A DNA stretch of 64,000 nt. Origin: Mercurialis annua. Lineage: Eukaryota; Streptophyta; Magnoliopsida; Malpighiales; Euphorbiaceae. The notes under the pieces were generated by a model. It made no database searches, had not been told where the DNA came from, and saw nothing but the letters and a program-made list of their open reading frames with translations. Positions 11,509 through 22,139 of the stretch are shown here, piece after piece; positions within the stretch are counted from its first letter, which is position 1, and every line of letters starts with the position of its first letter. A program made the position numbers and the translations under genes. The stretch is from contig NC_065574.1 in assembly GCF_937616625.2 (NCBI RefSeq), positions 7,070,501 through 7,134,500 on the forward strand, given 5' to 3'.

Positions 11509-11765
11509 GAGTTAATTTAAACTCTTTTTATTTTTGTTTTTGTTTCGAGTTAATCTAAACTCTTTGTTGGCGATTTGCCTTTTCTGAGTTAATTTAAACT
11601 CATTTTTAGCCTTTTGTGGTGATTTGCCTGGTTCGGCGATTTTGCTTTGAGTTAATTTAAACTCATTTTCTTGGCTCTTAGCCTTTTGTGGCGATTTGCC
11701 TAGTTTGGCGATTTTGCCTTGAGTTAATTTAAACTCATTTTCTTGGCTTTTAGCTTTTCTTGAAT
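11509..11765. repeat. Short tandem repeat between the two convergent genes
   Basis: The motif GAGTTAATYTAAACTC recurs at 11509, 11547, 11586, 11649 and 11721, with spacers containing TTTGTGGCGATTTGCC and TTGGCGATTTTGC. Spacing grows from about 38 to 72 bp. Each copy has the inverted ends GAGTT...AACTC. The tract lies between the 3' ends of the antisense gene and gag. The minus-strand open frame across it (11512-11811) is just the repeat in translation. Confidence 0.75.
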
Positions 11766-11979
11766 TTGATCTTGAATTTATTTTTTCTTCTTTCGTCTTT
11801 GATTTAGCCATTCGTGGCTGTTCTTGATTTTTATTTCTTTATTGGTTCGTCTGGCTAATCAGATGGTAGCAAAATTGAATTTTTATTGATAAAAAGATGG
11901 CATACAAAATATTAAAGATAGATTTGACGCCATCTGGTAAGACGGAAAGTCGTTACCGGTGATGGGTCGTTTTCCGTTC

Positions 11980-14460
11980 CTATTCTTCCTTCTTTTCGGT
12001 CTTGTTTTCTTGGAGATCCACCACTGACTCGTCATAGCACTTCTTGGCTATTCCTTGGTCTCCTCTCAGCGTCACTACTCCCTTTTCGGTTGGTACTTTC
12101 ATTGCCAACGCTCTTATGCTGGTTACTGCTGCCGAATCATGGAGGAAAGGCCTTCCTAGGATGGCATTGTATGTCAGTTCCATGTCCACTATGTTAAATA
12201 GTGACATGATTTTCTTATTTATTCCTCTTTCTGGGCCGATTATTACTTCCAAGGTGACTGCTCCCAGTGGAGTGATGGAGGGGCCGCCGAGTCCTGATAG
12301 CGGAATTGGGACTCGGCGTAGCCTTGACGCTGTTCCTCCCAGCATTTTGTATGTTGCGTTTGTCATCAGGTTTACCGCGCTTCCTTCGTCGATTAGGATC
12401 CGCTCCATGTTCCAATTTTCAATGATAGTAGTCACTACCAAAGCATCGTTGTGGGGTGCTTTGACGTGTTCATAGTCTTCTACATCGAAGATCACTGGCG
12501 GCATGTGAGTTTCTCGTATGTTCATTACTTCCTTCCTCTGCTTCCTCCTAATCGTAGAGCTGCTATGCCCTCCACCGTTAATCATGTGTATGGTTCCCAG
12601 AATTTTGGATGGGCGCTCGTCTTCCTTTTCTTTCGGCTTGTCTTCTCTGTTTCTTTTTTCTCCCTTGTCATTGCTCTTCTCTTTTCGGGCCACAAATTTC
12701 CTCAGCTCGCCTGTGTCGATCATTCTTTCGATCTCGACCTTCAAGTCCCTGCAGGTATCCGTTTCATGTCCGTAATCGTCGTGAAATTTGCAGTAATTTC
12801 TAGTGTCTCTTATCTCTGCTTTTATCTTTGGTGGCCATACCACGTTTTTGACGTTTTCTTTGATCCACATGAGGACATTAGTTCGGCTGGTGTTTAGCGG
12901 AGTGAAGTTATTCTCGTCATCTCTGGGATCGTATCTCGATTCATATCTTGTCTGGGGGGCGAATCGTCTGCTTTCTTCGGGTCTTCCTCTCCTGTCATCA
13001 GGTTTGGACTTGGTTTTTTCTCTGGATCTCTCTTTCGATTCTTTTCCTTTTGCTTCCTTTCCGCGAATCGCCCTTCGCCCTTCGTCTAACTCGAAGTATT
13101 TCTGGGCTATGCCCATTAGGTTCGAGAAAGTTGTGGGTTTATTGACTAGCAACTTGTCCACCAGCTTTCCGAATCGCGTCCCTTCTCGCAATGCTTCTGT
13201 CGCCATGTCGACGTTCAGGTTGTCTATCTTCATAGCTTGCTTGTTGAATCGTTCGATGTAGCTTCGCAGGGTTTCTCCTTCTTCTTGGATGCAGGCTCTC
13301 AGGATACTGGTAGTGGTTTTAGCTGGGATGTTCGTGAGATATCTATTAAGGAACTCCGTTGAGAGCGAAGCGAAGCTTTTGATCGAGCCTGGTTTTAATT
13401 TGTTATACCATCTCTGGGCCGTGCCCGTGAGAGTGGTGGGGAAAACCCTGCAAAGAATGGCGTCTGATACGCTGAGTAGCCCCATGGTCGCTGTGAACCT
13501 AGAAGTATGGTCTCGGGGGTCTCCTTCCCCATTGAAAATTGGCAGGATCGGCAACTTCATGCTGTGCGGGATAGTTTCCTCCATGATCTCGGGCGAGAGG
13601 GGTGATCCTTTCAACCTGAGGTCGTCTATATCCAATTCTTCAGATTTTAGTTTTTTGAGCGCTTTGGCGATCTTCTCTTCCAAATCTTCTTCCACCACAT
13701 ATGTGGCTTTGCTTTTTTGGGGTGTCTCTGACGATTCGCCCTCTCCTTCTTGGTGTTTTTTCTTAGTTTGCTCTTTCCCTGCATCTCTTTCCTGTCGCTT
13801 ACTCTTTGGCGGGGCGTCTTCTTTTTCCTTCTCCCTTCGTTCGTCTCTCTTTGAATTCAGACCGCTCCGGGCGTCCTCCTGGTTGTGCTCATTTCTGGGT
13901 GTCTCCGGTGATTCCTCGTTAGATTTGTCTCTGTTCGGACTTTCCTCGTCGCTGGTTCTATTTTCTCGCTGGTTTCTTGCTTCGTTTCTTTCTCCGTTCC
14001 CTCTGGTTCGGGGTTCCTTGCTTTTATTGTTTTCTGCCCTTGCCTCTCGTCGGCCTGGGTTTGCATTTTCTGTTCTTTCTCTTCTTCTGGGAGCTGTAGG
14101 GCTGAAGTTTTCCCTTAGGATTTTCATAGTTTCTTCGTGCCTGTCGTTTGTTCTTTTGGCTTCGCTAGCCAACCTGTCAAGATTTGCCTGTACAGATTCC
14201 AGTATCTTCTTCAGCATTTCGTTGTGTGAATCTTGTGCTGCTGCATTTGGTGCTTGTTCTTCAGTGCCTAGGTTGAAAGCAATTGGGATGCTTCCCCTTA
14301 TCGGATTAGTTTGGTACTGGGGTGTTGAGAAAGAGGGCCTTCCGGTGTTGCTTTTTTCCCCGGAGTTGTGAAGCCCGTCTTCCGTCACGTTGATTATCTC
14401 CGGAGTGCTTTTTGGGTCCATTGGTTGTTTGTCTTTCAGGTTTACTCTTTCAGAAGTCAT
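11980..14460 (-). CDS. gag: Gag-protease polyprotein, Tat/Ogre-type Ty3/gypsy
   Basis: 826 residues from ATG 14460-14458; the frame is open a few codons further but only from a TTG. Residues 1-280 are a low-complexity, charged, Arg/Glu/Lys-rich region. Residues about 285-465 match the plant retrotransposon Gag domain of the Tat lineage (MKLPILPIFNGEGDPRDH, then CRVFPTTLTGTAQRWYNKL, then GETLRSYIERFN). A zinc-knuckle-like motif YCKFHDDYGHETDTC lies near 556-570. The C-terminal third is a retropepsin-like protease with ILIDEGSAVNLM near 688-699 and the second-strand motif YNAILGRPFL. The catalytic triplet reads D-E-G instead of the usual D-T/S-G. Translation stops at 11980 with no reverse transcriptase downstream. 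Gag would form the particle and package RNA; whether the altered protease is active is open. Confidence 0.9.
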   Translation of the reverse strand: MTSERVNLKDKQPMDPKSTPEIINVTEDGLHNSGEKSNTGRPSFSTPQYQTNPIRGSIPIAFNLGTEEQAPNAAAQDSHNEMLKKILESVQANLDRLASEAKRTNDRHEETMKILRENFSPTAPRRRERTENANPGRREARAENNKSKEPRTRGNGERNEARNQRENRTSDEESPNRDKSNEESPETPRNEHNQEDARSGLNSKRDERREKEKEDAPPKSKRQERDAGKEQTKKKHQEGEGESSETPQKSKATYVVEEDLEEKIAKALKKLKSEELDIDDLRLKGSPLSPEIMEETIPHSMKLPILPIFNGEGDPRDHTSRFTATMGLLSVSDAILCRVFPTTLTGTAQRWYNKLKPGSIKSFASLSTEFLNRYLTNIPAKTTTSILRACIQEEGETLRSYIERFNKQAMKIDNLNVDMATEALREGTRFGKLVDKLLVNKPTTFSNLMGIAQKYFELDEGRRAIRGKEAKGKESKERSREKTKSKPDDRRGRPEESRRFAPQTRYESRYDPRDDENNFTPLNTSRTNVLMWIKENVKNVVWPPKIKAEIRDTRNYCKFHDDYGHETDTCRDLKVEIERMIDTGELRKFVARKEKSNDKGEKRNREDKPKEKEDERPSKILGTIHMINGGGHSSSTIRRKQRKEVMNIRETHMPPVIFDVEDYEHVKAPHNDALVVTTIIENWNMERILIDEGSAVNLMTNATYKMLGGTASRLRRVPIPLSGLGGPSITPLGAVTLEVIIGPERGINKKIMSLFNIVDMELTYNAILGRPFLHDSAAVTSIRALAMKVPTEKGVVTLRGDQGIAKKCYDESVVDLQENKTEKKEE

Positions 14461-14524
14461 CTTCTTCAATGAGATTTGTATTTGAGTTCAGAAAAGCTCC
14501 TTCTTTTGAAGTTTAGTTAAGCTT

Positions 14525-14542
14525 TTCCCACAGACGGCGCCA
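14525..14542 (-). other. Primer binding site of the Tat-type element
   Basis: Immediately inside the 5' LTR on the element strand, after a 2-nt spacer, the sequence is TGGCGCCGTCTGTGGGAA. It starts with TGG (complement of tRNA CCA). The first nine bases match the complement of the plant tRNA-Asp 3' end, but the rest does not, so the primer tRNA is uncertain. Confidence 0.7.
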
Positions 14543-14544
14543 AT

Positions 14545-15132
14545 TGATGGAGTCTGCCTTCTGAACCGGTGAGTGAACCTGCAAAACAGGGTAGAAGCTA
14601 ACCGGACGGTGGTTGTCCGATTAACTCTCCGATGCTAAAGTTAGTCTAGAGCTTTGAGCAGCGTTTTGAGTACATGAATGTAATTGTGATTCTAGGCATA
14701 CCTCGTGCTCCTTTTATAGTAGTCGAATATACCTAGTAGAGTTGTATTAGGCAAGTGAATCCTACTTTATAGGGATTCGGCAATATCGTAGGGATTCTCC
14801 TGATTTGTCGTGATCTACCTTAATCTGATAAGAGTCCTATTTAGGAACGTCTTCCTAAATAGTCTTATCTTCCTAAAGTAGAGCTTATCCTTCCATATGT
14901 AGTGTTTGTGTCCAAATAGGACAATATTTCCATATTTAGTCGTTTACCCGAATCCCGGACTCGAAGCGCTCTCGGCGGGTCACGCGGGATTCGGTCTTTA
15001 TGTCACCGAATCTAAGGAGATTCGGCATTTCCTTCATATCTTCGGATCTTCAGGGGGAGTCCGGTATCACCTGAGAGTAGATCTCCTGTAACTCGGCTCC
15101 ATGATACTTTCAATAGGATTCGGTATCCATCA
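14545..15132 (-). repeat. 5' LTR of the Tat-type element
   Basis: 588 bp, TGATGG...CCATCA. On the minus strand TATAAAAG at 14718-14711 is the probable promoter driving gag. See the whole-element entry for divergence from its partner. Confidence 0.95.
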
Positions 15133-15387
15133 ATAACAAATAGATGACCAACAACATAATATTTTTGAAATAGGATTTGTGAAGAAAAAAAAAAAGTGTA
15201 GAGTATGAATTTGACTTTTTGATTAAATATAATATCAGTTCAGGATATCATAGTTTTATGTAAAAATTAAATATTCAAACTTAATAATGTTATCTAAAGT
15301 ATTATTTATTCCATTATAATGAAAAAAATTAGTAATTTTTTTTTTATAGTATAACTTTCTTTGTAACAACTAAACCCTTAAAAAAAG

Positions 15388-15569
15388 GAAAAATTATTGC
15401 ACACAACCGTTGCGCCACGTCATTCGTGCAACAAACCAATTGTGCGTTAGCTATATGGAAAATTGAATGATAAAAAAAATAAGTAATAATTAAAAGATTC
15501 CCTATCGCAAATGTTCATTGGCTTGATGTAAAAATGACGTGGCGCAACGGTTGCATGGGATAAACACTC
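15388..15569. mobile_element. Small Mutator-like inverted-repeat element
   Basis: 182 bp whose arms contain ACAACCGTTGCGCCACGTCATT and its inverted copy AATGACGTGGCGCAACGGTTGC. It is flanked by the 9-bp duplication TAAAAAAAG (15379-15387 and 15570-15578). Non-coding. Confidence 0.65.
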
Positions 15570-15578
15570 TAAAAAAAG

Positions 15579-16364
15579 TCATACTTATGACCAAAAATTG
15601 ATAAGATGTAGGAATAGCGTATGGATCGTGTGGTTGACTTCAAGACAAAGTCCATTGCCGCCAAGGAAGATGATGCCATCCATGATCTCATCTTCCCCAC
15701 GAAATAATCGCTCATTAATGTTCATTATAAGACTTATTATAAAACAAAACTACTTATCACTTTCAAAATGTTTGTCAATTTTATTCGTAGAAGACATTAT
15801 TACACTTTAAAAGAAAAAATTGTATATCATTGGTGTTTTTTGAAATTATTTTTCTACAATTAATATCATAATTTTCTAAAAAATTATCAGACAATTGTTT
15901 TTAGTTTTTATCTGATCTTCAGTGTACTAGAAATACAAAATAAGCTCATCGATATTTTTTTTTATAACTTAAAACGTTTACCTAAACGTTTCTAATTTAT
16001 TCATGTTTATATCAACTAACTTTTTTGGCTTATAAGCTTTACCTCAAGCAGCATGTGTGTCGGACAATTTAAAAAAAAATTCAAAATCGAATTCCTCCAA
16101 ATTATGCGCCAAGATATTAAATTATATAATAATAAATAATTTAGCAATTCATATTCACAAAAAAAATTATAAATTTCATATATAATTCTCATGACTTATA
16201 AATTCATAATTTTCATAAATCTTTATAAAAGTTTTTGATCTGCCAATTTTCTAATTAGCAACGCTAATAATTTTCAATCAAACATTTTATAATATTTGAA
16301 AATATTATAATTGAACTTGAAAGAAATTTTTAAATTTGTCTTTGATTAATATAGTACTAGCTAC
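15579..16364. other. AT-rich intergenic DNA, nothing recognised
   Basis: No open frame with recognisable protein content, and no transposon ends apart from the flanking elements. Confidence 0.5.
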
Positions 16365-17158
16365 TAGGGGTGGGCATGGACCGGTTAACCGGTTCATGAT
16401 GATAATTTGTAAACCGGTCCATTATAACACGGTTTTTAAAATTAAAAATATAAACCTAAAATTTTAAACGGTTAACCGGTAAATCGGTTAACCATAAAAA
16501 ACGGTTCGGTTTTTCGGTTTTTAACCATATAAACATTAGAAAAATTAGAGACAAAAAAATAAAATTTATAGATAAAATTTTAATTCTATTTAATTTTGTT
16601 AGCAAACAAAAAGAAACTATAGAAATACAAACTATATTCAAAAGTATAAATTTTAAAAATTTATGAGTAATATTAAAGCTAGATTTGTATTTTTTGAATT
16701 GTTTGTTGTGTTGTTCATGTCCACTTTCTACTATTTATAATCTTAAATATTCCTATTTCTGTTAACTAAGTATTTTAATAAGGAAAACAAATTTCTTACA
16801 AAATATTTTCATATATAAATTCTCTTAAAATATATAAATATTCCTAAATAAAATATCCGTCATATATTCTTATATTTAGATTTTATTATGTATATATTAT
16901 AAAATCCATATTATTTTCACAGAGTATAAAATATATTTTATTAATTATTAAGAAATGTATGAATATATATTATATAAGCCGGTTAACCGGTTAACCACGA
17001 TTTTTAAAAATTCAAAATCTAAACCTAAACCATTAACCATAAAAATTAAAAATCAAAATCTAAACCTAAACCGTTGGACCGGTTAACCACATTTTTCGGT
17101 TCGGTTTTCCAGTTTCGGTTCGGTTAATCGGTTTGACCGGTTTATTTCACCACCCCTA
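16365..17158. mobile_element. hAT-type MITE with ACCGGTTAACCGG subterminal repeats
   Basis: It begins TAGGGGTGGGCATGG and ends CACCACCCCTA, with 8-bp flanks CTAGCTAC and CTAGCTAG (7 of 8 identical), typical of hAT insertions. Both subterminal zones are full of ACCGGTTAACCGGTT-like motifs. The centre is AT-rich. No transposase. Confidence 0.75.
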
Positions 17159-17166
17159 CTAGCTAG

Positions 17167-17914
17167 CTACTTTTAAACTCAAATATAATATAATTAAAGT
17201 AGGATGACTTGAATTTTCTTTATAAAACATAAATATTACCAATGAACGTATTTCAACATACCAAGTTTGCACTAAATGAAATTTTAAATAACTGAAAAGA
17301 AAAGTGAAACATATGACGAAGGCATTTTCAGCAATTAAATATGCATGTGTTGATCATTGAATCACACTTCCTACTTCTTTAATCAAGCTTTATAAAGAAG
17401 TTTTCTATTAAGATTGATTCAAATTCAAAAAATTGAATCTTATCATACATTTTTAGTAATTTGGTAGATAATTATTAAGAGTTTTTAAAAAATTATTATT
17501 AAAATAATTTTTTATTATTTACGTAAAAGTGCATGATACCCATACTATATTAATTTACTTATGTATTTTTAATAATAATACTAATAATAATAAGCTTTTA
17601 GTCAAAATGATTTCAAGAAAGTCTAGGTGATTTTCAAAATAAACTTCTGAATTTTAAAAATGGCTAAATGTATTTTGAAATGTGGTCTATAATAAATACA
17701 GCCGAAATAGGAACAGTAAGATAAGAATAGTTGGAAAATAAGATTGCGGTATTTTAATTGACAATTGCTAAAACAAAGTCTCCCCTATTGTTGGAGTTGA
17801 CAAGACTATTTTACTTAAACTACACTTCAACCTTTTTTTAATTTATTTAGTTTTCCTATTTTTGGTTTGTTTTCCATGACAAAATATTTCATAAGCAGCA
17901 TTGAAATGTTTTTT
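17167..17914. other. AT-rich intergenic DNA, nothing recognised
   Basis: No gene, RNA or paired repeat is supported here. Confidence 0.5.
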
Positions 17915-17923
17915 TTTTATTAA

Positions 17924-18303
17924 AGTTAATAGGCTGAAAAATTATCAATTTTTTAATAGCACCCCAACCTTATAAAACGGTCAATTTTATCATGTTTTGT
18001 GTTTTAACTTTCAATAACACCCTAAATCATCCAGTTGAACTATTTTATTTAGAACTTATTTGAATTTCATTTAAATTAAAGAATTTGTTTGAATTTATTT
18101 AAGTAGAAAACGTGTGATATGACCTTTAAATGTAGTTGCTTTAAATATTTTTATCCTCATAGTAATAAAATCATCTAATTTGTCCAAATTAGGGTGCTAT
18201 TGAAAGTAATACATACAAAATAGGGAATTGCCGTTTTATAAGGTTAGGGTGCTATTGATAGAAAAAAAAAAGTAAAGGTCGGTAGTTTTTCAACCTATTA
18301 GCC
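17924..18303. mobile_element. Small Mutator-like inverted-repeat element
   Basis: 380 bp with inverted arms: left AGTTAATAGGCTGAAAAA, right TTTTTCAACCTATTAGCC. The shared phrase AGCACCCYAACCTTATAAAACGG occurs in both arms. It is flanked by the perfect 9-bp duplication TTTTATTAA (17915-17923 and 18304-18312). Non-coding. Confidence 0.75.
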
Positions 18304-18312
18304 TTTTATTAA

Positions 18313-19009
18313 CGTAAGTATAATGAATGTTTGTATTTCTTAGTGCAATTTAGGGTTTTTGATGAACTACATTTATGAATTTATTATAATTAATTGTTTG
18401 ATAAATTAAAAATTATGCAAAATCGTGATTCTTTTTTTAAATCACCATTGTTTATAATTCATCATTTAAAAATTCAGTTTCTAAGAGGGAGAATCTAAAT
18501 CCATCATTTTTATTGTAATTGATTATAATAATATCTATTATTTTAAAATTGTTCTTATAAATTTATTTCATTATGTTTAATTTAAATAATTAAATTTTTA
18601 ATCATGAGATTAATATTTTATAAGTTTTATTTAACCTGCAGATTAAAAAAATAAATTCAAATTGTGCTTTATTGATTTATTTCCCTTTCTTTTAAGTGTG
18701 ATAAGCAAAATAATCAAATGGAGAGGTGGGCTCATTTCTGCCAGAAAATAGATGGATATTAGCCCAAAAAAGAAAAGGCCTAAGAAGGTTCAGAGTGGAG
18801 ACTAGGGATAATTTCAAAAAGGTCAAATATACAATTTTAATACTTATGTTTGTTTTGAATTTTAATTTAAATAAAATTTACTTATTTTTTTATTGATTTT
18901 AAGATTTTAAGATTTTTTAGATTTTACCTAATTGATGTTTAATATTATTAATGTTATACACTAATTAATTTAATCAAAATTAGATTGTGTATATATTTAA
19001 AATATTATA

Positions 19010-19069
<60 letters not shown>

Positions 19070-20760
19070 GCACGACATATAAATTTATAATTTTTTCGTT
19101 ATTATTGTTATATTTTCAGCATCAATTTTAATTTTATTAACAATTGCAACATTTTAATAGAAGTATATCAATGAATATTAGACTTCGACAAAAAAACATG
19201 CCATAAGGTTTATTATTTTTGTATGCTATCAACATTATATATTTAATTTCTTAAAATTGGTTTTTGCAGGTTTAAATTTTATAGACATTATGTTTCTTCA
19301 CCTTGAAAAAAAGCGCATGTACTCTGAGTCTTTAGCGGGACTAAAATAATTTTTTTATTTGAAAATTAAAATAAAGTAGTGCTAATTTTAGAAAGGAAAA
19401 AAAAACACATAGTAGTTGGAATTAGATTAGATTATTCATTTGTCTTCCTAAACTTGAATCTGAGAGGATAAATTTTAACCAAACCTAGTTCAGATAACAA
19501 ATATTTCTAAGTTACATGTATTTTTATTTCAGGAAGAAATTGATCAGTTGAATTAAAAAATTAAACAAAATAAATTTGTCTACAGGAAAATACAATTTAT
19601 GATGCCTTAATAAGAAAAGATTATGATATAAAATGGTGGAAGTTGTTGAACAGTACCTGTAGTCAATCATCGGTCTAGTTTCCCCCAAAAATCTCTCTTT
19701 CTGGTTAGATTAGACCCCGGTCATCTTGGAACCAACCAATTTCAGATGGATGCAATTGCTCAAATTAATTAAAATGTAACAAAATGAGACTTTGTTTTAT
19801 CTTTCTTTTTTTCAAATAACAGAAAAGTACCAAATAAACCTATCATGTGGTTTGACTTCATTTCAAGAATAAATTTATAGTTTATTTTGCAACAATTTAT
19901 TGACATTTTATTATCAAATATGTTTACAAAATCAGTTGGAACTAATTTAATTTATGTTTTTTTCACTTTAATACCTTATTTTTTGTTTTTGTAATATTTT
20001 CATACCCCGCCACAATTAATTTTAAAATTTTGATATCAAATATAAAGATAGAAAGTATTACCAAAACAAAATATTATATCACAAAAATTGTTTATGGAAT
20101 GTTTGTGTTAAATTATAGAATATTAATGATACTATTCATCAAAAAATATTAATGATACTAAGTAAAGGTAAAAGGTAAAAAAAAAAGATTAAAGGGTCAG
20201 CTCGGTTTGCAAATTCGTGACTCCGGGTCAAATGACCCACTCTCAGCCATTTTGATAAATTAAGGACAATAATCTCTAATTTTAAATAAGGACAAAATTA
20301 TACGATATGACAAGTCCATGGACAGAGATAATGCAATTTTTTTTTAATTGAACAAAAAAAAGAGAGCACTATCGTTAATCAACAAAAAAAATGAAGAGTG
20401 TTATCACTAATCGATTAAAACGACTAAAAGTGAGTTATCTGATTTGAAATTACAAATTTAAGTATCAAGATGACCTTTTACTTAAAAAAAGTAAATTCAT
20501 GGTATAAATGTACAACAAGGTACCATTTAGAGCATACAGGAGTAACAACATTTTAGTTCTTATTTCTTGTTTCACATTCAAACTTATCAAACCGTAACTT
20601 AAATTTTCCAAGAAATGAGGAGACTACATCTGCCAATCTGTTACTTGTTTATTGAATTCATTTATTAACTCACCTTTTTGTGACTTCGTAATTCATAATC
20701 AAATTGCAAAAAACTCGGCGGATTGAATTTTACGATAAATATTTAGCTAAGTCGGACAAA
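18313..20760. other. AT-rich intergenic DNA upstream of the SDR gene
   Basis: Contains an (AT)n tract at 19012-19066 (about 27 repeats) and otherwise no recognisable gene, RNA or transposon ends. Confidence 0.5.
19012..19066. repeat. (AT)n microsatellite
   Basis: Uninterrupted AT dinucleotide repeat of about 55 bp. Confidence 0.95.
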
Positions 20761-20765
20761 AACTA

Positions 20766-20773
20766 TATATAAA
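20766..20773 (+). promoter_or_regulatory. TATA box of the SDR gene
   Basis: TATATAAA lies 40 bp upstream of ATG 20813, which would give a start site near 20800 and a leader of only about 10-15 nt, or about 35-40 nt if ATG 20837 is used. Confidence 0.5.
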
Positions 20774-20812
20774 GATCGAGGATTCGGAATTATTAGAATC
20801 AAGTTGCAAATT

Positions 20813-21931
20813 ATGAATTCGCTATTGGTCGGAAAGATGACGAAAAGACGGCCATGGTGGTTGGAAAGCTTTAAAGGATGGTCTTACGTCGCGTACGAAA
20901 TGTTATTTCAGAAAATGTGTACATGGCATCTGAAGAATCCGTTGCCATTGCCTTGTCTGAAAAACATTAATAGTATTGTAACTGGTTGTACTAGCGGAAT
21001 TGGACTTGAAATCGCCAAGCAATTAGCCTTTTCAGGAGCACATGTAGTTATGGCTGTCAGGAATATTTCTTCAGCCTACGAATTAGTTCAGAATTGGCAC
21101 GACGAATTGCAGGAGGAATGGTATGGTACATCGACACTAAGTATCGAAGTATTGGAGCTGAATCTTCTCTCTCTGAACTCGGTTATTCATTTCGCGAAGA
21201 AATGGAATTCGAATTCGAAACCTTTGAATATTCTCGTCAATAATGCGGGTATTTTCTCCTTGGGAGAGGCTCAGAAATTTTCCAAAGATGGATTCGAAAC
21301 GCATATGCAGGTTAACCATTTTGCGCCTGCATTGCTTTCGATTTTGCTATTACCATCTATGATATCTAATGGATCATCTCTGAGGAGGATTATCAACGTG
21401 AACTCGAGTTTGCATAAGATGGGATTTGTAAATATAGACGACATGAATTTCGTCCTGAATAAACCGAGATTCACTAGCACAAAGGCGTATTCAAATAGTA
21501 AACTTGCTCAAGTTATGTTTAGCGGTATCCTGCAGAGACACTTGACGTTCCAATCGGGTGTTAGCGTTGTATGCGTTTCGCCCGGAAGTGTACGGACCAA
21601 TGTGACAAGGGGTCTTCCTGAAATAATAAAACTTGCTCACAATTGTATACCTTATTTTCCATTTAGTCCTCGGCAAGGTGCGAGAAGCGCGCTTTTTGCA
21701 GCTACGGATACAAAAATTCCGCAATACTGCAAGCAATTGAAGATTAAAGAGCCGCCATTCGGCGTTTATATTTCATTGAAATGTAATCTGGTAAGGCCTT
21801 CAAGAAAAGCTAGAAATTTATTTGTTGCTAATGCAGTGTGGAAGAGAACATTGGATATGATTGGCCTTCCTCTTGATGTTGTGGAAAGGATTCTAAAAGG
21901 GGAAAAAGTTATGTCTTGCTTATACAAGTAA
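20813..21931 (+). CDS. Short-chain dehydrogenase/reductase, FEY (FOREVER YOUNG)-like
   Basis: 372 residues in a single exon from ATG 20813; a second in-frame ATG at 20837 (MTKRRPWWLESFKG) is also plausible, because conservation with FEY starts there. It is a classical Rossmann-fold NAD(P)-dependent oxidoreductase. The cofactor motif TGCTSGIG lies at residues 57-64, NNAG at 143-146, the catalytic Ser in INVNSS near 198, and the YxxxK pair in YSNSK at 226-230. Phrases such as EMLFQ, FSKDGFETHMQVNHFAPALLS and LPLDVVE identify the FEY group, an SDR affecting meristem and leaf development in Arabidopsis; the substrate is unknown. Length matches that family. The C-terminal third is more diverged than the core. 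No introns are seen; whether its orthologues have introns I cannot check, so a retrocopy is possible. No stops or frameshifts. Confidence 0.88.
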   Translation: MNSLLVGKMTKRRPWWLESFKGWSYVAYEMLFQKMCTWHLKNPLPLPCLKNINSIVTGCTSGIGLEIAKQLAFSGAHVVMAVRNISSAYELVQNWHDELQEEWYGTSTLSIEVLELNLLSLNSVIHFAKKWNSNSKPLNILVNNAGIFSLGEAQKFSKDGFETHMQVNHFAPALLSILLLPSMISNGSSLRRIINVNSSLHKMGFVNIDDMNFVLNKPRFTSTKAYSNSKLAQVMFSGILQRHLTFQSGVSVVCVSPGSVRTNVTRGLPEIIKLAHNCIPYFPFSPRQGARSALFAATDTKIPQYCKQLKIKEPPFGVYISLKCNLVRPSRKARNLFVANAVWKRTLDMIGLPLDVVERILKGEKVMSCLYK

Positions 21932-22139
21932 TAAAATATGATCTATGTGAGGTTGGTACCTGAACTAATTTTACATGTATTTAAATTTTTTGGTCGTGTC
22001 ATGTAATCTTGTTATAAGGATGGTTACCATTTTTCTGAATCTAGCCTTCTAAACATTCTCATGGATAGCCATCTTATTGAATAAAAGCTGATGTATTAAT
22101 CATGATTTATAAAATATACTTAAATATAGTTTTATATTC

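Larger units (their letters stand above)
8315..15132 (-). mobile_element. Young non-autonomous Tat/Ogre-type Ty3/gypsy LTR retrotransposon
   Basis: A complete 6818-bp element flanked by the 5-bp target duplication ATAAC (8310-8314 and 15133-15137). The 588-bp LTRs (8315-8902 and 14545-15132) begin TGATGG and end CCATCA, a perfect 6-bp terminal inverted repeat. They differ at only two positions (8412/14642 and 8443/14673), so insertion was recent. The element reads on the minus strand: 5' LTR at 14545-15132, primer site just inside it, then gag-protease (14460-11980). No reverse transcriptase, RNase H or integrase frame exists, so it must be mobilised in trans. The 3 kb between gag and the 3' LTR is filled by an intron-containing gene in antisense (9441-11337). 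Extra antisense ORFs are known in the Tat lineage; the lack of all pol enzymes makes this a GAG-only derivative. Confidence 0.93.

Noticed and set aside
13289..14371. 360-codon plus-strand open frame opposite gag
   Set aside because: It lies antisense to the well-supported Gag-protease frame, has a low-complexity Ser/Leu/Phe composition forced by Arg/Glu-rich codons on the other strand, and shows no motif. The other plus-strand frames at 12044-13261 are shadows of the same kind.
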